Source: Chara braunii (lineage: Eukaryota; Streptophyta; Charophyceae; Charales; Characeae). From it: 49,410 bases of DNA. This document shows positions 24,214 to 34,408 of the stretch, piece by piece. The DNA is taken from positions 1,150,253-1,199,662 of the forward strand of contig BFEA01000253.1 in NCBI GenBank assembly GCA_003427395.1, read 5' to 3'. The stretch's first letter is position 1; the number at the start of each line of letters is the position of its first letter. Made by a program: the position numbers and the translations under genes. The notes below the pieces were generated by a model. The model ran no database searches, was not told the origin of the DNA, and worked only from the letters and a program-made list of their open reading frames with translations.

Positions 24214-24331
24214 TAAGATAAGAGACTGGTCTGTTTCCCCTGGAAGGACCGGCTACCTCCTCCATCCACAAGTAGTTCCGTCTTGAGTTCTCCTGACATG
24301 TGAGGGCTCAGTCGATCTCCTTCGAGTAGAT

Positions 24332-24536
24332 ATCGTACTAAAAGATACGCAATCCATCGTAGGACCGACCTCCGCCGGTGCCTTGTCCCGGTAGCCAGTG
24401 TCGCAAGTCGTCCAGAGTCCACTCAATACTAAGTGAAGCCAATCGTACTAGAAGATACACAATCCGTCGTAGGACCGCCCTCCGCCTGCGCCTTGTCCCG
24501 GTAGCCAGTGTTGCAAGTAGTCCACAGTCCACTCAT
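24332..24536. repeat. Tandem duplication, 110 bp
   Basis: Two units start ATCGTACTAAAAGATACG and ATCGTACTAGAAGATACA and share CTTGTCCCGGTAGCCAGTG; about 90% alike. Open frames across them are shadows of the duplication. Confidence 0.7.
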
Positions 24537-24593
24537 ACGCTGAATTTCGTGAATTTGAAAAAAAAATGTCAGTCTTAATGAAATGTCAGTTTA

Positions 24594-25641
24594 ACTTTTC
24601 CCGAAAAAAAAAAAAGAGAAATGTCAGTTTAACCTAGGCTGTTTTTTCGGCCGCCCGGGCACCCAACTTATGCCCGGTTACACGCCCGGGTGCCCGGCCG
24701 GGCATGAACCCCAGGCAAGGTTCCGGGCACTCCCAGCAAAAAACAATAATAATACAAAAAAATCCGGGAAAAAAAATTGTTGTCTAGAATTGCGATACAA
24801 ACAACTTTTGGTTGAGGGTCACATTAGAATTTATACCCCTCGTAGGATCGGAGATAAAAAAGAAAGTAACAGAATCACACTAAGGCACCCCCCTTTAGAC
24901 CCCTTTAGCCCATTTCAAACCAATTTATACCCCCCTCCCTTGCCCTTGATAGCCAACTAGCAAAAAACGAAATGAGCCCGGATTTGGGGTCCTCCGGGAG
25001 AGCGCAGATCCCCCCCCCCCCACCCCCCCCCCCAAAAGAAAGCACGGCCAGGTCCCCGGCCGGGCATGAGAGTCTTCCTAGAGTTAACCTCCTTTTCTTT
25101 TCTTTTTGTTTTCCCTTATCAGCAAGCCTGAGATTTACAAGAGAACATTCCATGCTTCCCCGCGTCATGGCCCGGGAATCTCTGACAGCATTGATTGCTT
25201 TCCTTGGGAAGGACTAACTGGCACCATGCCCACTACTTGTTCAGTCCATCAGTCCTTCCCTGTCGTCGTCAGCTACCCACCCGAAGAAACACGCGAAAAT
25301 GAATCCTAGTCATCCCTCACAGTCTCCTGAAGGCTGACTGTCTGCTCAACCCTTTACCTGGGCAGACTCTGAAAAACCCTAAGCCCTAAGAAGGCTATGG
25401 GGTCCCAAACGTGCCCTCTCTTCAACAACTGGCCGTGTTGTTGCCTGGTCCCCCTGCTTCATTATAGTCTTCATCCACGACTGGCCTCTGCTGGGGGGTC
25501 GTGAGGCGACTTCTCCTTGTCTATGCTAGGTCGAGGCCGAGAGTGTGGGAGTCGGGTATGCTTTGGAAGGAGTCGTCCTTTTGTTCTTATGTGGCTGGTG
25601 CCACCAGTCCACTCCAGGGGAAATTTATGTGTTCAGCCACC
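24594..25641. other. Region without recognisable gene; GCCCGGGC-rich patch
   Basis: 24650-24710 is dense in GCCCGG/CCGGGC palindromes, and CCCGGCCGGGCATGA occurs both there and near 25056. Two short C-runs lie near 25010-25033. No coding region is recognised. Confidence 0.45.
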
Positions 25642-25731
25642 TTTTTTTTTTTTTTTTTCCCAGGTCCTATTGGGTCCCTTCATCTATTGGTGGGGGAGCT
25701 GCACCTGACGGAAAACGGGTCCAGTGTCCCG
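25642..25731 (-). repeat. SINE-like unit with poly(A) tail
   Basis: On the minus strand the order is GGGACACTGGACCCG, CCGTCAGGTGCAGC, CACCAATAGATG, then AGGACCTGGG and a 17-nt A-run (T-run at 25642-25658 on the plus strand). Tail position and core orientation agree, supporting retroposition. Confidence 0.6.
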
Positions 25732-25969
25732 CATATATGACAGAACTTCGAAAATCCGGATAATGATGAGAACAACAAAAATGCCTGAATCATGAAGTTG
25801 TCATAGACATGGCGGAAGTAGCGTTAATTCCCTGAGCCAAAGCCGGGTGAGGGCCCCGGTATCTCAAATTTCAATTTCCATTTTTAGGCCAATTGGATTT
25901 TTCTAGTAGGTTCCTAGCCTCATTCTCATGAAATTTTCTGACGAGTTTTCTGAATGTACTCGTTATAGG

Positions 25970-26102
25970 ACGCTGGGCCCGGTTCCCAGTTCGTGCCAAC
26001 TTGTGGGGATACGGTTGTATCTATGGGACGCTGGACCCGGTTTCCAGCAGGTGTTGCTCCCCACCAATAGATGGAGCTTTGTTTCAAAAAAAAAAAAAAA
26101 AA
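25970..26102 (+). repeat. SINE-like unit, partial dimer with poly(A) tail
   Basis: The complete core at 26025 starts GGGACGCTGGACCCGG, includes TTTCCAGCAGGTGTTGCTCC and CACCAATAGATGGAG, and ends in an A-run at about 26085-26102. A second, 5'-only copy (GGACGCTGGGCCCGG) precedes it at 25970. This is the clearest member of the family. Confidence 0.65.
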
Positions 26103-26700
26103 GGTCTGAACCAGCCAGCACCTCTTAACCCTTCCCTGGGCAAAAACAAATATCCCACTATGTGTTCAGCCGCTTTCAGCATTTATTTGCCCTATGTTTT
26201 TGGGACCCACTGGCAACACCTCTCTCAGGATATTTGCCTGTCATTTCTTGCTAAGCCCTCTTGCCTGGGTTGTTCTTGATTCATCTCTTAGCGCTGGTCC
26301 GATCTGTGATGTATGTTGTCTCTAGGGCTTGTATCAGGCCTTCCCATGCCAGAGGCGCAGCCGCCCGGCCTGGTCTTTTGCCAGTTGTTTCTTGGCATCT
26401 TCTCTTCCATATTGCCCAGAGTCTCTGCAACAGTCTGCTTTCCCATGTCTTCCAGGTTCTTGGTGCAACCCCCCCATCCCTCCAGCCCGACAAGTTCACC
26501 AAGAGCGCGCACTGTTTTCTCCTAGGGTAATTTTGCTGCGGCCTTCTCTGTGTGGGAAGGTTTTGGTAGTGACAGTTTCCCACAGCCCAGCGGCCACTCT
26601 CACTCCCGGATCTGTATGGCTTTCACAGAACTGGAGAATCATGCAGTGTCGCACGTCTTCCCTCTCCGCTGCATCGCAGATGGCACATAGTTCGCTCAGA

Positions 26701-27135
26701 GCGTTTCCGTTCTCTCTGCCCCATCTGTCTCTTGTTGAGCCATTGGCTAACTGGCTCGCAATTGACACCGACCGTGCATTCAGTTGTGGCTTACTGTCCA
26801 CGTATACGCCCACGCCCGCCACCTGCTTGAGACGTGGACAGTATCGTACGGCCCGGAATGGGACCGGCTTCACATATCGAGTCTGTTATCCTTTATCTTA
26901 CAGCGTTTCTGTTCTCTCTGGCCCATCTGTCTCTTGTTGAGCCATTGGCTCGCTGGCTCGCCGTTGACATCGATCACACATTCAGCCGTGCCGTACTGTC
27001 CACGTATACGCCTGCCACCTGCTTGAGACGTGGAAAGTATCGTACGGCCCGGAATGGGACCGGCTTTACGTATCGAGTCCGTTATCCTTTCTCTTACAGC
27101 GTTTCCGTTCTCTCTGCCCCATCTGTCTCTTCTTG
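26701..27135. repeat. Tandem repeat, three units of about 200 bp
   Basis: Units start at 26701, 26903 and 27099 with GCGTTTCCGTTCTCTCTG; the third is partial. The shared body includes GAGCCATTGGCT, GTCCACGTATACGCC and CGGCCCGGAATGGGACCGGC. On the minus strand the frame just outside the array (26496-26873) has a CAICDAAEREDVRHC stretch, which is loosely like an RT-associated zinc finger; I do not consider that proven. Confidence 0.75.
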
Positions 27136-27579
27136 AGCCACCCAGTCCGGTCACCCGCAAGGCCAGGTACTAGGTAATTAATTAGCCAACCAAGGCTGTT
27201 TACGAACAGAGTCCCATGGCATTCTGGAGGTGCCTGTTAGGCTGACTTGCAGGTGTATCTGAAGGCTTCTCTGTTCCAGCACTGTTGGGACTGCTTGAGA
27301 CCACCTTCTGAGCCTGACGGCCCAGTCTTGTTGTTGTGTACTGCGTGATATTGCATCTGTTCTGCACTTCCTTTGCCCTGTTTTCACTTTTGAGCCCACT
27401 CAGCTGTGTCTAACTCCACAGTTTCCAAGCCCACTCAGCCGGGTCTACTTCCAGGCCCTCTGTTGGGCTGGTAGAGGTGCGAAAATGGTATAATATTATT
27501 CGTCTCTTTCTCAACCACTGTGATTATACGTACCACGTGAGGTTTGACTGAAGTTTCTTCTCCTTCTTTATCTGATTGC

Positions 27580-27671
27580 ATCTGGATTCGAACTAGGGTC
27601 TGTACGTCAAAAAAAAAAAAAAAAAGGGTCTGTACGTCAAGAGTTCACGAGTGTGCCAACTGAGCTAGGGC
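27580..27671 (-). repeat. tRNA-like SINE head split by a tail-only insertion
   Basis: On the minus strand an A-box-like TAGCTCAGTTGG and a B-box-like GTTCGAATC lie in tRNA order. Between them a 17-nt T-run (A-run at 27609-27625 on plus) is bracketed by exact direct copies of GGGTCTGTACGTCAA at 27596-27610 and 27626-27640 (plus strand). Removing one copy and the run restores normal spacing between the two boxes. It does not fold as a functional tRNA, so a tRNA-derived SINE head is the best reading. A related sequence lies at 29566-29645 on the minus strand. Confidence 0.6.
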
Positions 27672-27789
27672 CTTTGCTGACTGAAGACTCTTATGGATTT
27701 TCGGTTACCTCCTTTTCTACGAGTCCGGCCAAGAAGCTTCCAGACCTTTTTCGGCCGCCAACCCGCACTCCTTAGTAGACCTTCCTTGG

Positions 27790-28085
27790 TTTGGACAGAT
27801 GGAACAGCTAGGAATGGGTTCGACAGATGCAATAGGTAGGAATCATAGCTAGGAACTATAGCTAGGAATAGCTAGGAATGGGTTCGGCAGATGGAATCAG
27901 CTACCGTCTTCACCCGAATAGAACGCCCGGTCATTATAGCCGTATTTTTGGGCCCATTTTCTTTCCAGATGCAGCTATAATGGCCAGGCGTTCTACTCGG
28001 GTGAAGACGGTAGGAATGGGTTCGACAGATGGAATAGCTAGGAATGGGTTCGGTAGATGGAATAGCCAGGAATAACTAGGGATGA
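27790..28085. repeat. Tandem repeat of AATGGGTTCGACAGATGGAA units
   Basis: Units of about 30-36 bp alternate AGCTAGGAATGGGTTCG and ACAGATGGAATAG. The array is interrupted at 27901-28013 by a foldback element. Confidence 0.65.
27901..28013. repeat. Foldback MITE, CTACCGTCTTCACCC family
   Basis: The ends CTACCGTCTTCACCCGAATA and its complement match at 19 of 20 positions, and complementarity continues through TCATTATAGC / GCAGCTATAATGG to a short loop. Each end contains TA next to CCGTCTTC, consistent with a TA target duplication. 113 bp, non-coding, inserted into the tandem array around it. Relatives lie at 32133, 46975, 47138 and 48873. Confidence 0.8.
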
Positions 28086-28439
28086 ACAGATGGAGGAGCA
28101 GGAAATTTAGCATCACTACGAAGAGTTAAAGCGAAAGAGACTGCCCACTGCGGTAGGGAGAATGTTGGTACGTTCTCTGGGGTTTGCCTACGACACTCAA
28201 AGCTGGTACTGTGCTTTTTCAGGGGAAGAATTTCAGTCACTCCCCTGGGTTCGACCCAGGGCAGTCAGTATCGACTCTTCTTCAGAGATTCTGGTGGGCC
28301 ACATCATTGGAGTATATCTCAGGGCAAACTCATACTGGCACTTTTCACAATGTATCTGACCGCAATTGTGGCAGGACCTGGATGCATCTGGCAGTGATCG
28401 CCTCCAGTCGAAAAAGTCTTCGATTGAGCCCTCAGTGGG

Positions 28440-28475
28440 AACGCTGGACCCGGTTTCCAGCACAAGCTGAAGCTG
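28440..28475 (+). repeat. SINE-like unit fragment
   Basis: Only the 5' core is present: AACGCTGGACCCGGTTTCCA followed by GCACAAGCTG. Confidence 0.5.
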
Positions 28476-28543
28476 GGTGATGGCCCTGGTACTTTCGGGT
28501 CGTATGTGGGAATCGGCTCCCGGCATCAAGGTTCCAGATTAGG

Positions 28544-28733
28544 GGTAACTACGCGGGAGTCACAAAAATTAATTTGAAATTACTAAATTAGTAAATTACA
28601 CCTCGGGCCAAAACGAGTACCTGACCGGAAAGCTGGCTTGTATACATTGCCCAGAATGCAATTTGAAACTCGTTTTGGCCCCAAGTGTAATTTCAATCTG
28701 TTTTTGACTTTTTGTGACTCCGTCATAGTTACC
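28544..28733. repeat. Foldback MITE, GGTAACTACG family
   Basis: The ends GGTAACTACGCGGGAGTCAC and GTGACTCCGTCATAGTTACC are inverted repeats, with inner pairs CCAAAACGAGT and ACTCGTTTTGG. About 190 bp. The half copy at 8928 belongs to the same family. Confidence 0.75.
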
Positions 28734-28834
28734 ACTTTAATAAAATCTTCTCAAAAAAAAAAAAAAAAAGGTCTGAGAAATGATGCGAAGAACGAGACTC
28801 CGTAGTATTGGCTAATCCCGGAGTACCATTTCTC

Positions 28835-29032
28835 AAACCACCAGTACCTTTCCCAGCTATCGATGCCGAGCCTGAAGTCGCCCTGTGCACCCAAGACAAA
28901 CGAACCGGCGCGGGCCTCATTTCGGTTGGCGCCGCCAGCCATTTCGGTCCGGTAGCACCGAATCCCGCCGGCCTCCCTGTGTAACCCCCTGGCGCATCAT
29001 GGCAAAATAGCTGGGAAAGGTACTGGTGGTTT
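28835..29032. repeat. Foldback MITE with perfect 26-bp ends, AAACCACCAGTAC family
   Basis: The first and last 26 bp are perfect inverted repeats (AAACCACCAGTACCTTTCCC at the left, then AGCTAT). The interior is GC-rich and unrelated to that of 29214-29367, although the ends agree, so different interiors share one set of ends. Confidence 0.8.
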
Positions 29033-29213
29033 AGTACATATTTTAAGACTTTAAGTGCTGTCCTTCCTTCGTTTGAAAGCGCGACGGCTCCGTTTGTGTG
29101 GCTTTGTGGGCCATGAACGCAGTTCCCTTTCTCCTCTGTGCTCAGAGTGAGGCTATCAGGACCGAGGGCCGCATGGGATCGGATCTGTTCCTAGTCTAAA
29201 TTCCGTCTCTCTG

Positions 29214-29367
29214 AAACCACCAGTACTTGGCCCAGCTATCGGCCGCGGAAAAAAAAGGAGTAGAGATGTTTCTAGTCGGATGAATTTGGGCGCTCCTGTA
29301 GTAGCCCGTACGTCTCCTAAAATCGTGGCGCGTTAACGCGCAGGACTCTAGGAAGCACTGGTGGTTT
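29214..29367. repeat. Foldback MITE, AAACCACCAGTAC family
   Basis: Ends AAACCACCAGTACTTGGCCC and GAAGCACTGGTGGTTT are inverted. The body matches 20116-20275 in reverse. Confidence 0.7.
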
Positions 29368-29693
29368 AAGCTAAACTGACTGATGCTGTCAGAACCGTTT
29401 CCGCGTTGAATTGTGGGACCGCGGCCGGTTTGATATGAGCAATATAAAGTGACTTGTTCGTTAAAAAAAAAAAAAAAAATTGGGCGACGGCCTTGAGAGA
29501 TCCTCATTGAGTTGACAGGCCCTCTGTAATTCAGAAAAAATATTGTTTCATTCATCTGGTTCCATCATGTGGATTCGAATGTGGGTCTATATTTCTACAG
29601 TTCTTGGCCCGGGGTGTATAGACCGAGCCCCATTGGACGTCTGTAATTCTCTGTGATGAACCCCAGACCAATGAGGGCATATTAACACATGGA

Positions 29694-29845
29694 TTTTCTG
29701 AACCCAGCTGCGGGCGGGCGGGATTGCTCTCAGATGGCCTGAGATAGGAGAGCTGAACTTGGTATTTTCTGAAGCCAGCTGCGGGCGGGCGGGCAGGATT
29801 GCTCTCAGATGCCCTGAGATAGGAGAGCTGAACTTGGTATTCGGA
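29694..29845. repeat. Tandem duplication, 71-75 bp
   Basis: Two units share CAGCTGCGGGCGGGCGGG and GATAGGAGAGCTGAACTTGG; the second has one extra GGGC. Confidence 0.8.
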
Positions 29846-30054
29846 GAGATGAGGGCTGTCTCCTGAGTGTCCTCCTACATTCTGCTGCGATATTGGGGGC
29901 CAGACTGCCTCATTTTGTTTCCCAATTGCTTGTCTGAGGGCATACTCGCACCAGGAATTTTTCTGCTAAGCTCTTGACGCGATTGCGGTCAGACTCGTCC
30001 CAGTCGAGCCGTAATTGCAGTCAGGTACATCAACGAAAGTACTTGTGTGAGTAT

Positions 30055-30237
30055 GCCCTGAGCTGGTACTCCATGCCAGCCATCGGCCGTGGGCCCCTTT
30101 CAGAGGCCGACCCACTGTCGATTTATTTTATCGACGACACGCAAGCCTCCAAAATTTTAGAAGAGGCTCAATCGGACTCTCAACTTGGCTGGGGCCATGT
30201 ACTGGTGCTGCTGCTTTTTTTTTTTTTTTTTTTTTTA
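30055..30237. repeat. Diverged foldback related to the AAACCACCAGTAC family, with T-run
   Basis: The ends GGTACTCCATGCCAGCCATC and GGCTGGGGCCATGTACTGGT are roughly inverted, similar to the copy at 43246. A T-run follows at about 30219-30237. Confidence 0.45.
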
Positions 30238-30355
30238 ATAATGTAAAACCTTGCTTTTTTTTCCCTACCTGAGAACCAAAACCCAGTCCAGAAAAAACAG
30301 AAGGAACATACCTCTAAGAAAGCCTTAATTTGCATGCAATAATCTGAGGGCAGAC

Positions 30356-30480
30356 GTCCTTCAGGACATCCGTTAAAATTGGAACAATACACAGAGAGAA
30401 GATTAGCATGGCCTCTGCGCTTTCAAGGATGACACGCATAAATCGAGAAATGGTCCAAATTATAATTAAAAAAAAAAAAA
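30356..30480 (+). pseudogene. Processed U6 snRNA retrocopy
   Basis: The sequence starts at the U6 first base (GTCCTTCAGGACATCCG), has the body TTAGCATGGCC, GGATGACACGCA and GAGAAATGGTCC, and ends CCAAATTATAATT followed by about 14 A. A 12-bp direct repeat, CTGAGGGCAGAC, lies immediately before it (30344-30355) and just after the A-run (30483-30494), the signature of LINE-type reverse transcription. Two small insertions separate it from known plant U6. I see no TATA box about 30 bp upstream and the gene lacks a T-run terminator, so it is a retropseudogene rather than a working U6 gene. Confidence 0.85.
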
Positions 30481-30794
30481 CACTGAGGGCAGACTCACAA
30501 TAGGACTTTTTCACTTCTTCATAGATAGAATTGCGGTCCGGATACATGCAGGTCGGGCCATAAATGCGGTCAGATAGATTCAACATAGAGCCAGTGTGAG
30601 TAGGACACTGAATCTGTTCGTCTAAATCCTGATCTGTGAATCTGCTAGAAAAATATAGTCTTTATTAGGATGCCCCCTCGCTCCCCATCTGCCTGAGACC
30701 ATCTCCTACTTATGGCATCCCAAAGCCCCCCAGTGATGATGCACTCCCACCATATGTGGCGAGAGTGCTCCAGGCAGGGATGGAGAGACAAGCA

Positions 30795-30945
30795 TCACAA
30801 AAAAAAAACACCTACATGAAGTTGCAGTGAAGTTTCATCCATGCTTTTCCCCGCAGACCATGCAGCAGTGGTTTCACCACGGAACCTACACATGAAGTTG
30901 CATTGAAGTTTCACCCATGCTTTTCCTTACAGACCATCCAGCCTG
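30795..30945 (+). repeat. Direct duplication of about 55 bp
   Basis: ATGAAGTTGCAGTGAAGTTT (near 30816) and ATGAAGTTGCATTGAAGTTT (near 30892) begin two copies that run on through ATGCTTTTCC to CAGACCAT. Each ends with a pyrimidine-rich stretch plus CAG, like a 3' splice site, though no exon is identified. Confidence 0.6.
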
Positions 30946-31137
30946 GCCTGAGGCGACGGACCCGCCGGGATGACGGTCCGTCAAGATCAAGACGAAGGGA
31001 TGAGGATGGGGGAGATGATGGAGATGGAGATGGAGCTGGAGGGGACAGTGCAGCTCCAACGCAGACTCAACACACACGTACTCCAAACTGTGCAAGTGAA
31101 GAACGAGGCTGAAACAGACTGCAGCTGGGGTATACTT

Positions 31138-32005
31138 GACTGGATTGAATGAGCACACGGCCTGTGGGGTCAGGCCACGACTTGTCCCACAGGTCGAGCA
31201 GGCAAGATGTCCAGATAGCCCTGGCTCTAGGCCAAGGCATCTAGTGGTACTGGGCAGGACTGGACTGGACTGAATGAGCACACGGCCTGTGGGGTCAGGC
31301 CACGACTTAGTCCCACAGCCCACAGGCCGAACAGGTAAAATAGCCAGATAGCCCTGGCTCTAGCCCAGGGCAGCTAGAAGTAGGCACGCTGCATCTGATG
31401 ACGTGATGCAGATATTTCTTTTCTCTTCTGTCTGTTTGTTCTTCTCCTTCCTTCTCCTCCCTCCCTCCACCCTACTTGTCAATCTCCTTCTCCTCCTCCT
31501 CCTCCTCCTCCTCCTCCACCACATTCCAGTTGTGAAATCGGCTTGGCAGGCATACATGAAGTGATCCAGACATTTCTGTTCTCTGCTGTCTGTTTGTTTT
31601 TCTCCTTCCTTCCCCTCTCTCCCTCCCCCGGCAGGATTGGACTGGACTGAATGAGCACACGGCCTGTGGGATCAGGCCACGGCCTGGTCCCACAGCCCAC
31701 AGGCCGAACACATAAAATAGCCACATAGCCCTGGCTCTAGCCCAGGGCAGCTAGAGGCAGGCACGCTGCATCTGATGACGTGATGCAGACATTTCTTTTC
31801 TCTGCTGTCTGTTTGTCTTTCTCCTTCCTTCTCCTCCCTCTCTCCACCCTACTTGTCAATCTCCTCCTCCTCCTCCTCCTCCTCCGCATTCCAGTTGTGA
31901 AATCACCTTGGCAGGCATAAATGACGTGATCCAGACAATTCTGTTCTCTGCTGTCTGTTTGTTTTTCTCCTTCCTTCCACTCTCTCCCTCCCCCCTACTT
32001 CTCAG
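31138..32005. repeat. Tandem array with 377-bp period
   Basis: GAATGAGCACACGGCCTGTG occurs at about 31148, 31273 and 31650. The last two units run in parallel for about 370 bp through AGCCCTGGCTCTAG, GATGACGTGATGCAGA, CTTCTCC-rich and CTCCTCC tracts and CATTCCAGTTGTGAAATC. The first is a short partial unit. Open frames on either strand follow the repeats and are not genes. Confidence 0.8.
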
Positions 32006-32132
32006 TTCCTTCTTCTCCTCCTTCTCCTCCTTCTCCTCCTTCTCCTCCTCTTTCTCCCTGTTGTCCTCCGCAGCATTCCTTCTTGAGTTCTGAAATCACC
32101 TACACAGGCATACATTCGGAACAACGGAGAAC

Positions 32133-32242
32133 TCCCTTCTTCCCCCGAATACAACGTACAGTCATTATAACTGTATTTAGACTGAAAGATACCCCAAATA
32201 CAGATATAATTACCGTACATTGTATTCGGGGGAAGAAGGTAG
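32133..32242. repeat. Foldback MITE, CTACCGTCTTCACCC family
   Basis: Arms CCTTCTTCCCCCGAATACAA and its near-complement, continuing to GTCATTATAACTGTATTT. About 110 bp, same internal layout as 27901. Confidence 0.75.
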
Positions 32243-32860
32243 GCGGACTTTGGGAAAGTGGTGGGAGGAACTGTGTGCCGCATTGACGCATTTCACGATT
32301 GCTTTGTCTTCCTTCTGCGCGAGGACTTGTTGTGACATGTGACGTGTGACATGTGACATGTGCAAGTGCATGAATCATGTGATGATTGAAGTATTGGATC
32401 GACGCATCCTTCATCTATCATATACCTCAGATATCATCTAGCTTGCTACTGCCGCTTCTGCGTCTAACGCCTTTTTTTTTGGTTTTCTTTTCAGTCCTCC
32501 TCCCCCTTCTTCCTGTTTTGGGTCTTTCTTTTGTAGTCATAAAGCTTTTTTTTTTTTTTTCTCGAGCTCTTTGGACTGCACCTAGTCGTGACCGAGGGCC
32601 AATTCATCCACACATGTTCCCGGTGTGAGCGCGCCCTGAATTGCCTTTGGGATCTCGACCGGTCTTTTCCCACCCCGCTCGCTCTGAATCGCTCCACCAC
32701 TGGCCAAAATGAGGAAAATGGCGAAATCATCCGTATCTTGCCAGCTTCTCCGCCGAGATGCAGTCGCCATTTTGCACACTTGGCAGAAAGAGGCCCAAGC
32801 TGTTCCGCCATAGCCGCACCTCTTTCCGGCATCCTGTCTAGTCCAACACTTCTTTTTTTT

Positions 32861-32921
32861 GCGAAGGCCATGCTAATCTTCTCTGTATCATTCCAGGTGT
32901 CTTTTTTCCCTTACGGATGTC
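32861..32921 (-). pseudogene. Truncated U6 snRNA-like fragment
   Basis: On the minus strand it reads GACATCCG, then a diverged purine-rich stretch, then GGAATGATACAGAGAAGATT followed by AGCATGGCC, then TTCGC and eight A. The 20-plus-base match to the U6 central region is unmistakable. The 5' stem is missing and the right half of U6 is absent, so it is a fragment. The upstream neighbour is a GAA tract. Confidence 0.75.
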
Positions 32922-33321
32922 AAGAAGAAGAAGAAGAAGAAGAAGAAGAAGAAGAAGAAGAAGAATGGTGAAAACAGACTGCGACAAGCAATGCGGCTAT
33001 GGCGAAGAAGACGAAGAAAAATAGTGATGAACAAAGGCCGTAGACTGTCTTTCGTGCACGCTTCGACAGAAAGCTCCATACACATCCGCATGCACAGAGC
33101 TCAGAAGAAACGCGCTCGAAGAAGAAGAAGAAGAAGAAGACTGTGACAAGCAACGGGGCTATGGCGAAGAAGAAGAACAACAACAAGAACAAGAAGAAGA
33201 AGAAGAAGAAATGAAAACAGTGGCCATAGACTGCTTCTCGCACACGCGACAATAGAAGAAGAAGAAGAAGAAGTAGAAGAAGAAGAAGAAGAAGAACAAG
33301 AACAAGAACAAGAAGACCGTG
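32921..33321. repeat. GAA-rich minisatellite, about 165-175 bp period
   Basis: Three units each hold GTGACAAGCAA or GCGACAAGCAA followed by GGCTATGGCGA and then GAA repeats (units near 32975, 33138 and 33315). Two also hold a TAGACTG...CACGC stretch. Frames across it translate to poly-Ser, Leu or Phe runs. Confidence 0.8.
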
Positions 33322-33459
33322 ACAAGCAATCCGGCTATGGCGACGACGAAGAATCGAACAGAATACAATAGAATCTAATGAAGCGAGGTTAATCGGCAGT
33401 CGTCCATGCGTCACACAAATTCAACCACGGTCATAACTGATGCTCAAACACGCGGGAGG

Positions 33460-33641
33460 GAGAGGAGGCGGAGGAGGAGGAGGAGGAGGAGGAGAAAACC
33501 GAAACTGTGGGGGAAGAATGAAGAACTTCGCACCGCCTTCAGCCAGTTCAAAAATGTCTGGTGTTTGAATTCTTGCCCTTCCGGGTAGCAGAATAGGACA
33601 AAGCAAAGAAGAAGAAGAAGAAGAAGAAGAAGAAGAAGCAG
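33460..33641. repeat. GGA and GAA trinucleotide tracts
   Basis: GGAGGA at 33464-33493 and GAA at 33609-33637, flanking sequence with no recognised gene. Confidence 0.85.
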
Positions 33642-33922
33642 AATAGGACATCTCGAAACGCTCACACATACCCTGCCCAATAAATATTACAGTATTTAAC
33701 CAACGAATACATCTCCAAAAAAACGCTCACACATACACTTTAAAACCATGGCAAAATCAAAACAAAAAAAAAAAAACAACGTACCAGAAAACCCAGCTCC
33801 AAATCTCACCTAAATCCGGTCTATCAGTCCAAAAAATAATAATAATAATGTGATTTACATACAGTCGTTTTCACAAACTTTCCTCCAACACCCCGTTCTC
33901 CACCTGCGCTTCCGTTCATAAC

Positions 33923-33929
<7 letters not shown>

Positions 33930-33955
<26 letters not shown>

Positions 33956-34335
33956 NNNNNNNNNNNNNNNNNNNNNNNNNNNNNNNNNNNNNNNNNNNNN
34001 NNNNNNNNNNNNNNNNNNNNNNNNNNNNNNNNNNNNNNNNNNNNNNNNNNNNNNNNNNNNNNNNNNNNNNNNNNNNNNNNNNNNNNNNNNNNNNNNNNNN
34101 NNNNNNNNNNNNNNNNNNNNNNNNNNNNNNNNNNNNNNNNNNNNNNNNNNNNNNNNNNNNNNNNNNNNNNNNNNNNNNNNNNNNNNNNNNNNNNNNNNNN
34201 NNNNNNNNNNNNNNNNNNNNNNNNNNNNNNNNNNNNNNNNNNNNNNNNNNNNNNNNNNNNNNNNNNNNNNNNNNNNNNNNNNNNNNNNNNNNNNNNNNNN
34301 NNNNNNNNNNNNNNNNNNNNNNNNNNNNNNNNNNN

Positions 34336-34390
<55 letters not shown>
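33930..34390. repeat. CT microsatellite containing an assembly gap
   Basis: CT repeats run to 33955, then 380 unknown bases (33956-34335), then CT repeats to 34390. The gap most likely represents unresolved CT repeat. It lies about 20 bp past the SecY stop codon, so the 3' end of that transcript cannot be read. Confidence 0.9.
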
Positions 34391-34392
<2 letters not shown>

Positions 34393-34408
34393 GACATACG
34401 TTTTTCGT

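Noticed and set aside
26281-26940. 203-codon plus-strand and 100-125-codon minus-strand frames
   Set aside because: No motif beyond a weak Cys/His cluster on the minus strand; they run into a 200-bp tandem array.
30356-30465. Functional U6 snRNA gene
   Set aside because: Internal insertions, an A-rich tail, a target duplication and no visible U6 promoter make it a retrocopy.
32491-33680. Open frames of poly-Ser, poly-Leu, poly-Phe or poly-Glu
   Set aside because: They are translations of GAA, GGA and T/A tracts.
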